Positions 1 through 5,067 of a stretch of 5,067 bases of DNA are shown here, one piece after another. The notes under the pieces are model-generated. The model ran no database searches. It was not told the DNA's origin and was given only the letters and a program-made list of their open reading frames with translations. The stretch lies in the NCBI GenBank assembly GCA_947626405.1, contig CANQSE010000161.1, positions 1 to 5,067 on the forward strand, in the 5' to 3' direction. Numbering within the stretch: the first letter of the stretch is position 1; each line of letters starts with the position of its first letter. The stretch is from an uncultured Acetatifactor sp. (GTDB lineage: Bacteria; Bacillota; Clostridia; Lachnospirales; Lachnospiraceae). A program made the position numbers and the translations under genes.

Positions 1-1357
1 CCTGAAGACGCTCAAGCTTAAGATACGCCAGAGAATCCGTGCCTATCATGCGACTGATCTGGTCCACGTCGCGGTTATACGCTATAAGCTGCTCTCTTGC
101 CGGAACATCGGTGCCGAAATAGCACGGCCACAGAAACGGCGGAGAACTCACTCTCATATGAACTTCCCTTGCGCCTGCCTCCCGCAGCATCCTGACGATG
201 CGGTCCGAGGTCGTACCCCTGACGATGGAGTCGTCGATCATTATGATTCTTTTTCCCTCCACGGCTTCGCGGATGGGGTTAAGCTTCACCGATACGCTGC
301 TCTCACGGCTCTTTTGACCAGGCTTTATAAACGTCCTTCCCACGTAGGTGTTTTTGACAAACGCCGTCCCGTACGGTATTCCGGACTCCATGGAATAGCC
401 CAGCGCAGCGCAGTTGCCCGACTCCGGCACTCCCACCACAAGATCCGCGTCCACCGGAGAATCCTTTGCAAGATATTTTCCCGCGGTCAGCCTGAAATGG
501 TACACGCTCATGTCGTCCAGTATGCTGTCCGGCCGCGCGAAATATATGTACTCAAACACGCACCTCGCCTGTCTGTTTTCGCAGATTGCGTGGCTCGTAA
601 AGGACTCAAGTCCCTTTTCCGGTGAAATTGTGACTATCTCCCCCGGCATAACGTCCCTCACAAAATCCGCGCCTATCGTGTCAAGCGCACAGCTTTCGCT
701 TGCAAGGAACCATGTATTGTCGCGTTTTCCGATACAAAGCGGGCGGAAGCCGAAGGGATCCCGTACCCCTATAAGCTTTCTCGGCGACATTATCACGAGT
801 GAATATGCGCCTTTAAGCTTTTCCATGGCCCTGCCCACGGCCTCCTCGACCGTTTTGGAATTGAGACGCTCTCTGGCGATGTGATACGCGATGACCTCCG
901 AATCGATGGTGGTCTGAAAGATTGCCCCCGTATACTCAAGCTCTCTCCTGAGCAGAGGGGCGTTGATAAGATTTCCGTTATGGGCAAGCCCGAGCGTTCC
1001 CTTTACGTAATTTAAGACAAGCGGCTGGGCGTTTTCTCTGGTGGAGCTTCCGGCGGTTGAATACCGCACGTGTCCGACTCCGATATCCCCTTTCAGCTTG
1101 TCCAGATGCTCAGGCGTGAACGCTTCGTTCACAAGTCCCATATCCTTTGACGAAATTACCTTTCCCTTTGGTCCTCTGGTGTCGCTGACGGCAATTCCAC
1201 AGCTCTCCTGTCCTCTGTGCTGCAGCGCGAGCAGACCATAATAAATCGACGCGGAGACATCGCCGCCGCCAAAATCATACGCACCGAATACTCCACATTC
1301 TTCCCTCAGCTTGTCAGACTCCTGTGTCTGAATATATACCTGTCCGCCCAATCTCAT
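1..1357 (-). CDS. purF: Amidophosphoribosyltransferase (glutamine PRPP amidotransferase), C-terminus cut by window edge
   Basis: PurF catalyses the first committed step of purine synthesis in the cytosol: PRPP + glutamine gives 5-phosphoribosylamine, glutamate and pyrophosphate. The frame is open from ATG 1357 to the left edge (452 codons). The N-terminal Ntn glutaminase domain has EECGVFG with the presumed nucleophile Cys21 (exposed after removal of a 20-residue propeptide), LQHRGQES (45-52), HVRYST with Arg98, and HNGN (126-129). The phosphoribosyltransferase domain has EYIYFARPDS (269-278) and the PRPP loop IDDSIVRGTTS (374-384). Cys266 and Cys412 (WPCYFGTD) match two ligands of the [4Fe-4S] cluster of the Bacillus subtilis enzyme. 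The other two lie near the C-terminus, beyond the edge; about 25 residues are probably missing. The start has only a weak upstream GTAGGG, so TTG at codon 3 is an alternative. It lies 103 bp after purC, probably in the same operon. Identity is secure. Confidence 0.98.
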   Translation of the reverse strand, partial: MRLGGQVYIQTQESDKLREECGVFGAYDFGGGDVSASIYYGLLALQHRGQESCGIAVSDTRGPKGKVISSKDMGLVNEAFTPEHLDKLKGDIGVGHVRYSTAGSSTRENAQPLVLNYVKGTLGLAHNGNLINAPLLRRELEYTGAIFQTTIDSEVIAYHIARERLNSKTVEEAVGRAMEKLKGAYSLVIMSPRKLIGVRDPFGFRPLCIGKRDNTWFLASESCALDTIGADFVRDVMPGEIVTISPEKGLESFTSHAICENRQARCVFEYIYFARPDSILDDMSVYHFRLTAGKYLAKDSPVDADLVVGVPESGNCAALGYSMESGIPYGTAFVKNTYVGRTFIKPGQKSRESSVSVKLNPIREAVEGKRIIMIDDSIVRGTTSDRIVRMLREAGAREVHMRVSSPPFLWPCYFGTDVPAREQLIAYNRDVDQISRMIGTDSLAYLKLERLQ

Positions 1358-1384
1358 TTACCCTACACCGTCCGCGGCTGTCCT

Positions 1385-1422
1385 GCAAGGGCGCAGAATC
1401 CCCGCGGATCCGGCGCCTTTGC
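1385..1422 (-). other. G+C-rich intergenic hairpin between purC and purF
   Basis: Arms 1385-1394 and 1413-1422 form a 10-bp stem with one mismatch (GCAAAGGCGC with GCGCCCTTGC on the minus strand). The 18-nt loop itself contains the palindrome CGGATCCG. A nearby CCGCGG (1372-1377) could pair with another CCGCGG (1402-1407), giving an alternative fold. No U-run follows, so this is not a normal intrinsic terminator. It may act on mRNA processing, or it may be non-functional. The pairing is seen in the sequence; the role is unknown. Confidence 0.4.
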
Positions 1423-1460
1423 CTTAAATCTGAATTTTTTATGTACGCACGCTCCGCAGC

Positions 1461-2165
1461 CTACAGCCCCAGGCGCTTAAACACCTCGTTATAGGCTTCT
1501 TCCACGTTTCCGAGATCCCTGCGGAAGCGATCCTTGTCAAGCTTTTCATTTGTATTTACATCCCACAGCCTGCAGGTGTCGGGTGACGTCTCGTCCGCGA
1601 GGATGATCTGGCCGTGATAACGCCCAAATTCAATCTTGAAATCAATGAGCTTTATTCCGGCCTGAAGAAAATACGCCTTAAGCACATCATTCACCTTGAA
1701 GGCATATTTCTTTATGGTCTCGATTTCCTCCCAGGTGGCAAGCTCAAGCGCCCTTGCAAAATAATCGTTTATCAGCGGATCGCCCAGCGCATCGTTTTTA
1801 TAAGAAAACTCCACCGTAGGCTCCGCAAACGGGGTTCCCTCCGGCACGCCCAGTCTCTTTGAGAAGCTTCCTGCGGCAACGTTTCTGACAATTACCTCCA
1901 GGGGCACGATCTCCACCCGCTTAACCGCGGTCTCCCTGTCGCTCAGTTCCTGTATGAAATGAGTGGGAACTCCCTCTTTTTCCAGAAGCTGGAATACGCG
2001 GTTCGTCATTTTGTTGTTTATAACGCCCTTCCCGACGATTGTTCCCCGCTTCTCTCCGTTAAACGCTGTGGCGTCGTCCTTGTAATCCACAATCAGTACG
2101 TCCGGATCGTCCGTCAGAAAGACTTTTTTTGCTTTTCCCTCATAGAGCTGTTCCAGTTTTTTCAT
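1461..2165 (-). CDS. purC: Phosphoribosylaminoimidazole-succinocarboxamide synthase (SAICAR synthetase)
   Basis: PurC joins CAIR and aspartate using ATP to make SAICAR in cytosolic de novo purine synthesis. At 234 residues it is a full-length, single-domain bacterial PurC. Visible family motifs are the nucleotide-binding YEGKAKKVF (8-16), [11 protein letters not shown] (27-37), the first family signature around [20 protein letters not shown] (87-106), the second signature LIDFKIEFG (173-181), and [13 protein letters not shown] (190-202) with the conserved acidic residue at the active site. The start at ATG 2165 is fixed by a strong AAAGGAGG five bases upstream. The gene has its own sigma-A-type promoter and heads the segment leading to purF 103 bp downstream. 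It ends in TAG. No key residue appears lost and there is no frameshift. Confidence 0.99.
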   Translation of the reverse strand: MKKLEQLYEGKAKKVFLTDDPDVLIVDYKDDATAFNGEKRGTIVGKGVINNKMTNRVFQLLEKEGVPTHFIQELSDRETAVKRVEIVPLEVIVRNVAAGSFSKRLGVPEGTPFAEPTVEFSYKNDALGDPLINDYFARALELATWEEIETIKKYAFKVNDVLKAYFLQAGIKLIDFKIEFGRYHGQIILADETSPDTCRLWDVNTNEKLDKDRFRRDLGNVEEAYNEVFKRLGL

Positions 2166-2170
2166 ACATG

Positions 2171-2178
2171 CCTCCTTT
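2171..2178 (-). promoter_or_regulatory. Strong ribosome binding site of purC
   Basis: The minus strand reads AAAGGAGG, then five bases, then ATG at 2165. This is essentially complete complementarity to the 16S anti-Shine-Dalgarno. It selects the ATG at 2165 over the out-of-frame ATG at 2169, which is too close to the site. Confidence 0.9.
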
Positions 2179-2181
2179 TGT

Positions 2182-2216
2182 GCTTTCGCAAAGCTCCGTG
2201 TCTGTCACGGTCAGAC
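2182..2216 (-). promoter_or_regulatory. purC 5' leader with small, competing hairpins
   Basis: Three perfect 5-bp inverted repeats lie in the leader: 2200-2216 (GTCTG, 7-nt loop, CAGAC), 2196-2210 (CCGTG, loop ACAGA, CACGG) and 2182-2194 (GCTTT, loop GCG, AAAGC). The first two overlap and cannot form together. The third ends three bases before the ribosome binding site. None is followed by a U-run. At about 55-58 nt the leader is too short for a classical purine riboswitch plus expression platform. The structures are seen; a regulatory role is inference. Confidence 0.4.
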
Positions 2217-2227
2217 CTGCGATCAAT

Positions 2228-2256
2228 ATTATATCCCAGAACACGTTATAAGTCAA
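2228..2256 (-). promoter_or_regulatory. Sigma-A-type promoter of purC (probably purCF)
   Basis: On the minus strand TTGACT (2251-2256, five of six consensus bases) is separated by exactly 17 bases from TATAAT (2228-2233, perfect consensus). Transcription would begin near 2220-2223, giving a leader of about 55-58 nt. The -35 box starts only eight bases after the stop codon of the upstream coiled-coil gene, so it falls in the only gap available. I see no clear PurR-type operator around it. Confidence 0.88.
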
Positions 2257-2264
2257 TTCATGTC

Positions 2265-3431
2265 CTACGCATCCTCATAGGCGTCAGCCATCGACAGAAT
2301 TTCCACCGCATAACCCGGGTAACGCTTCACTATCTTCATGAGCTCGTCCCTTGAGGCGTCTTCAATCCGTTTGTTGTAATCCATCTGCTTTCTCAGCGTC
2401 TGGCGGCGCAGAATAAGCTCGTGTCTGATCTCCACCATCTCCCTCGGGTCCGTCAGCGCCTCCGGGCGATCGACCCACCTGTCCGGATCGGTGATGCGAT
2501 AATTTGCCATTCTGTTCTTAAGCTGCATGCGGTAAGAATCCATCTTTGCCTCGGTCTCGGCAAATTCCCTGCGTTCTTCCTTCTCACGGCTGTATCTGTT
2601 CCACAGCTTCTCAAGCTCTGCGGCGCTTGTCGTATTGTATTTGATACATAGATATTCAAACAGGTTCTTGTTGTTCACATACCGTATCTTCACTTTGTTG
2701 TGAATCAGTATCAGCTTGTTAAGCGTTTTCTCAACCCTTTTTTTCTCCTGCTCGGCGTCCTCGTATTTTGACCACAGAAAAAGGATTGCAATTACGGCGG
2801 CTCCCACGGAGATTATATATCCCGCCTGGGTGCTCATATGGAAGCCAAACTGAAGCACAAGGAGTATCACCACGCACGCCGCCAGTGCAGTCAGAAAAAT
2901 CACCGCCATTCCCCGCAGGTTGTTAAGCATTGACTCAAGCTCTCCCCTCCTGAAGATGTAGGCGCTGTGCTCCCTGTCAAGCCGTTTCATGTCCTGACGG
3001 ACAAGCTCCCCGTACCTTTCGCACTCCCTGAGCTTTTCTATCCCCTCGGCCACTTCCGATTCCTGCTTGCGCATACGGTAGTAATCTGAATCCTTCATCC
3101 GGTTCTTTCGGTCCCGATATTTATCCCGCTCCCTGCCAAGGGCCACAAGTCTGTTTGCAATGGCATTAAGTGCTTCCCTCTCCTCGTCGGGCAGCGCTTC
3201 AACCTCCTCTATATCAGTAAGATACGAGGTCACAAGGGCATACTCCCTGTTCAGACGGCTTAGCTCTCCGGAGGCTTCCTTTGCCTGTTCCAGACAGTTC
3301 GTCACATGGCTGCGGCGCTGTTCGTCGTCGGTCATGTCGATGTCGGCTTCCGCGTCCGTCAGGCTTTCAAGCACACTCTCATAAGTTTCTCTGTCTTCAT
3401 CCCTTCCAAACAGTTTTTTCCAAAATCCCAT
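2265..3431 (-). CDS. Uncharacterised coiled-coil protein with central two-helix membrane hairpin
   Basis: I do not recognise a named family. From ATG 3431 the protein has 388 residues. The N-terminus (MGFWKKLFGRDED) is amphipathic and basic, without a signal peptide. Residues about 15-172 are highly charged, heptad-like helix, rich in Glu, Arg and Lys. Two hydrophobic segments follow (about 174-197 and 204-221), separated by a short turn (HMSTQAG). A second charged helical arm runs from about 222 to 360, followed by a short C-terminal segment. Two crossings with charged arms predict that both arms are cytosolic. The ATG at 3431 is chosen because GGGAG (3440-3444) lies eight bases upstream. 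ATG 3446, overlapping the previous stop as TGATG, and TTG 3449 are alternatives adding 5 or 6 residues. It follows the TPR-like gene directly and is probably its partner. A scaffold or membrane-tether role is inference only. Confidence 0.85.
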   Translation of the reverse strand: MGFWKKLFGRDEDRETYESVLESLTDAEADIDMTDDEQRRSHVTNCLEQAKEASGELSRLNREYALVTSYLTDIEEVEALPDEEREALNAIANRLVALGRERDKYRDRKNRMKDSDYYRMRKQESEVAEGIEKLRECERYGELVRQDMKRLDREHSAYIFRRGELESMLNNLRGMAVIFLTALAACVVILLVLQFGFHMSTQAGYIISVGAAVIAILFLWSKYEDAEQEKKRVEKTLNKLILIHNKVKIRYVNNKNLFEYLCIKYNTTSAAELEKLWNRYSREKEERREFAETEAKMDSYRMQLKNRMANYRITDPDRWVDRPEALTDPREMVEIRHELILRRQTLRKQMDYNKRIEDASRDELMKIVKRYPGYAVEILSMADAYEDA

Positions 3432-3439
3432 CTGCCAAA

Positions 3440-3444
3440 CTCCC
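3440..3444 (-). promoter_or_regulatory. Ribosome binding site deciding the start of the coiled-coil membrane protein
   Basis: GGGAG lies eight bases before ATG 3431 and right at the stop codon of the upstream gene. Ribosomes finishing the TPR-like gene are thus delivered to this site, which suggests coupled translation. The rival ATG at 3446 has no good site at proper spacing. Confidence 0.6.
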
Positions 3445-3445
3445 A

Positions 3446-4300
3446 TCAACCGCTCACACTGTTCCTGTAGCTGTCCTTTAACGTCCTTATAAGCCTGTCG
3501 CCCTCCTCATAATAGCTCTGCCTGTCAGGGCCGCCGCGTTTTTCCCTGCGGTTGTTTAAAAGCAGATACTGAGGCTGCTGCTCCCACTGCGTCAGATAAC
3601 CTTCAAGCTCCCTTTCAAGCTCCAGCGCGTCTTCATAATTGTCCGCGCACTCCGCCGCAAACGCAACGTATTCGTCGTCGCTCAAAGACATTCTTTTCGC
3701 CGCAAGATAATCGCGGTAACACGACTTATCCCCGCCCGTCTCAAATGCCTCAAGGAAACACTCCGCCGCCCTTTCATACAGCATGAGTCCCGTGAGAGCC
3801 ACTCCCTTGTTGTGCAGGATAGAAGCCAGGCAGCTAACCGCCGGAAGCGGCTCGCCCTCCTTCTCAAGCTCCTTCCATTTACCTGCAAGGCTGTCATATT
3901 CGCGTATTGCGGACAGATACTTCTTTTTTCCAACCAGGTAATCCACCTGGCTCTTTCTCTTTTCTATACGGCTTAAACCCGCCCCCTGCTTAAGCGCCCT
4001 GTCAACCTCCTGCGCTTCCTGTTCGCTGTAAAGCCCTGTATAGCTAAGTATCATTCCCACAAAGGAGCTTAATGAACCCTGCCTGTGCATCAGGGGATGA
4101 AGCGCCCTGGCAAGCTCCTTCAGCCCGCACTCCTGCTCAAGCCAATGCAGCAGTCCGTCGCTCATAAAAGACATGTCCAGAAGAAAGGCGTTTTCCTTTA
4201 TGCAGTAACACAGCTCCTCGGCGCTGTAAACGTTCATATCAAGACCCGGAATACAATATGGAGTTTTTGCATAATCTCCCACACATACACTGACGCGCAT
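3446..4300 (-). CDS. Uncharacterised TPR-like helical-repeat protein
   Basis: A 284-residue, soluble, mostly alpha-helical protein with no signal peptide or membrane segment. I do not recognise a characterised family, though similar proteins seem to occur in Lachnospiraceae beside DUF5716-like genes (recall, not searched). The N-terminal part has a distinctive YSAEELCYCIKENAFLLD block (25-42). The middle resembles paired TPR helices: YLVGKKKYLSAIREYDSLAG (121-140), and about 157-190 with HNKGVALTGLMLYERAAECF (163-182). That second block has the small residue and aromatic spacing typical of TPRs. The C-terminal third (about 207-280) is charged helix. There are nine cysteines (6, 16, 31, 33, 58, 157, 181, 194, 218), with no clear metal motif. 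ATG 4300 has AGGAG five bases upstream. A protein-protein adaptor role is inferred from the repeats. It sits between the Hsp70-like and membrane coiled-coil genes. Confidence 0.85.
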   Translation of the reverse strand: MRVSVCVGDYAKTPYCIPGLDMNVYSAEELCYCIKENAFLLDMSFMSDGLLHWLEQECGLKELARALHPLMHRQGSLSSFVGMILSYTGLYSEQEAQEVDRALKQGAGLSRIEKRKSQVDYLVGKKKYLSAIREYDSLAGKWKELEKEGEPLPAVSCLASILHNKGVALTGLMLYERAAECFLEAFETGGDKSCYRDYLAAKRMSLSDDEYVAFAAECADNYEDALELERELEGYLTQWEQQPQYLLLNNRREKRGGPDRQSYYEEGDRLIRTLKDSYRNSVSG

Positions 4301-4305
4301 ATCCG

Positions 4306-4310
4306 CTCCT
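4306..4310 (-). promoter_or_regulatory. Ribosome binding site of the TPR-like gene
   Basis: AGGAG lies five bases before ATG 4300. Just upstream, a 5-bp hairpin (CCGCC, loop TGAGG, GGCGG; 4313-4327) sits close to the site. It is not a terminator because no U-run follows, but it could modulate initiation or mRNA stability. Confidence 0.7.
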
Positions 4311-4346
4311 GTCCGCCCCTCAGGCGGTTCTTACAATTTCTTTTTT

Positions 4347-5067
4347 TCAGTACAGATCAAGCTTTTCCTGCCACACCCGTCCGGACGACTCTCTTAATTC
4401 TCCGAAGCCCATATCCCTCACCTCGATTGCGAGCTGCCTTTCCGTCTCCATGTAAAACCGCGCTTTAATTCTTGCGATGCTGCCGGGAAAATCCTCCAGT
4501 ATGATTCTCGCTTCCTTTGTGTTTTTCCCCATGAGAGGCGTCACCCTGAGAAGCAGCTCGTTTCCGTCGCGCAGATAAAATTCCGCCGTATGATCCGCCT
4601 CGTACCAGTTCACTCCCGCGTCGAGCAGGGCATAATAGGATTCTTCTCCCTGTCTCAAAACCTGCATCCCGATGTTTGCCTTAAGCTTATCCTTTCCGAG
4701 GAACACGTAATCCTTTCCGTCTCCTCCGGATACGAGACGCTGCTGCATCCCATAGCACGCCCCCTTGCTGAACAGGTTGTTTCCCTGGAAAACTCTGCGC
4801 CCTCTGCACAGAAATTTAAGTGATTCCTTCATCCACTCCTGTTCAAATCCGTCCCCTATCAGATATACGCTTTCCACCAGCGGATCCATTGCTCCCTCCG
4901 CCACCCTAAGCAGCGCGCTGTCAAGCTCTCCCTTGCGCTTCTCCCTCTCCGCTTCGTCCTGGGGCAGCGGCTCGCATTTGTAAAACGGATGAGCCGTCTC
5001 GTCGATAAAAACTACCACGGGAGTCGTCCTGCGGTTACATTCCAAACGGTACACGCGAAGACACGTG
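4347..5067 (-). CDS. Hsp70/actin-fold-like protein resembling DUF5716, N-terminus outside window
   Basis: The frame is open to the right edge, so the 239 residues seen are the C-terminal part. The GTG at 5054 lies inside the gene and is not its start. Residues about 66-106 read like the second ATPase subdomain of Hsp70/actin proteins: beta-strand SVYLIGDGFEQEW in place of the usual LxGG motif, then helix MKESLKFLCRGRRV and FSKGACYGM, comparable to the EAVALGAA segment. Residues about 145-239 look like a beta-rich domain with Hsp70 substrate-domain flavour (LLLRVTPLMG, ARIKARFYMETERQLAIEV) and a closing DMGFGELRESSGRVWQEKL. I recall similar GFGE and SSG motifs in DUF5716 proteins. The catalytic N-terminal half is not visible, so ATPase competence cannot be judged. 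It ends in DLY with no EEVD-like tail. It lies 46 bp before the TPR-like gene, so probably shares its transcript. Client and role are unknown. Confidence 0.8.
   Translation of the reverse strand, partial: TCLRVYRLECNRRTTPVVVFIDETAHPFYKCEPLPQDEAEREKRKGELDSALLRVAEGAMDPLVESVYLIGDGFEQEWMKESLKFLCRGRRVFQGNNLFSKGACYGMQQRLVSGGDGKDYVFLGKDKLKANIGMQVLRQGEESYYALLDAGVNWYEADHTAEFYLRDGNELLLRVTPLMGKNTKEARIILEDFPGSIARIKARFYMETERQLAIEVRDMGFGELRESSGRVWQEKLDLY

Noticed and set aside
158..884. Two overlapping plus-strand reading frames of about 155 codons (158-625 and 414-884)
   Set aside because: Both lie antisense to the perfectly conserved PurF frame, have no convincing ribosome binding sites and give low-complexity Arg/Ser-rich translations. 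They are shadows.
2182..2194. Hairpin GCTTT-GCG-AAAGC as an intrinsic terminator or attenuator
   Set aside because: The stem is only 5 bp and is followed by A-rich sequence and the ribosome binding site, with no U-run.
2166..2227. Classical purine or PRPP riboswitch upstream of purC
   Set aside because: The leader is at most about 60 nt, too short for an aptamer of about 70-100 nt plus a platform, and no three-way-junction pattern is visible.
1614..2354. Plus-strand frames opposite purC and the end of the coiled-coil gene
   Set aside because: They are antisense to well-supported genes and show no family motifs or start signals.
3447..3449. TTG at 3449 as the start of the coiled-coil protein
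   Set aside because: It is a weaker start codon without a spaced ribosome binding site. ATG 3431 has GGGAG eight bases upstream.
4323..4349. Read-through or slippage at the TGA plus A-run ending the Hsp70-like gene
   Set aside because: Reading through would add only eight codons before another TGA. The A-run follows the stop and no stimulatory structure is clear.
5052..5054. GTG at 5054 as the start of the Hsp70-like gene
   Set aside because: The same frame stays open to the right edge, there is no ribosome binding site before the GTG, and the domain would begin in the middle of an Hsp70-like fold. The gene is cut by the window.
2265..5067. Frequent CAAGCTC/CAAGCTT-like words on the plus strand, considered as a dispersed repeat
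   Set aside because: They are the complement of GAG-CTT-GAG type codons for Glu-Leu-Glu in helical proteins and appear at irregular spacing, so they reflect codon choice.

Overview
All genes in this window lie on the minus strand, so the biological order runs from the right edge to the left edge. The window suggests a Clostridia genome, most likely Lachnospiraceae. The evidence is a moderate GC content, strong Shine-Dalgarno sites (for example AAAGGAGG), a near-consensus sigma-A promoter, a PurF of the [4Fe-4S] Bacillus/Clostridium class, and three proteins whose sequence style I associate with uncharacterised Lachnospiraceae families. This placement is from recall and was not searched.

Right half (about 2265-5067), an uncharacterised three-gene cluster. 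It starts at the right edge with the C-terminal 239 residues of an Hsp70/actin-fold-like protein that resembles the DUF5716 family (its N-terminus is outside the window). After a 46-bp gap comes a 284-residue soluble protein with TPR-like helical repeats. Almost joined to it is a protein of about 388 residues made of two long cytosolic coiled-coil arms around a two-helix membrane hairpin. Tight spacing and the TGATG junction suggest a co-transcribed, partly translationally coupled unit. A reasonable hypothesis is an Hsp70-like protein, a TPR adaptor and a membrane-anchored coiled-coil scaffold working together. No function is established from the sequence.

Junction (2166-2264). A near-perfect sigma-A promoter (TTGACT, 17-bp spacer, TATAAT) begins just after the coiled-coil gene ends. 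It drives a leader of about 55-58 nt with small, partly mutually exclusive hairpins, ending in a strong ribosome binding site. There is no terminator between the upstream cluster and this promoter.

Left half (1-2165), de novo purine synthesis. purC (complete, 234 aa) is followed after 103 bp by purF (452 residues visible, C-terminus cut by the left edge). PurF performs the committed first step (PRPP + glutamine to phosphoribosylamine) and PurC makes SAICAR later in the same pathway. The two are probably one operon from the promoter ahead of purC, with a G+C-rich hairpin between them. No stretch over 300 bases lacks a gene. No RNA genes, mobile elements or CRISPR arrays were seen.
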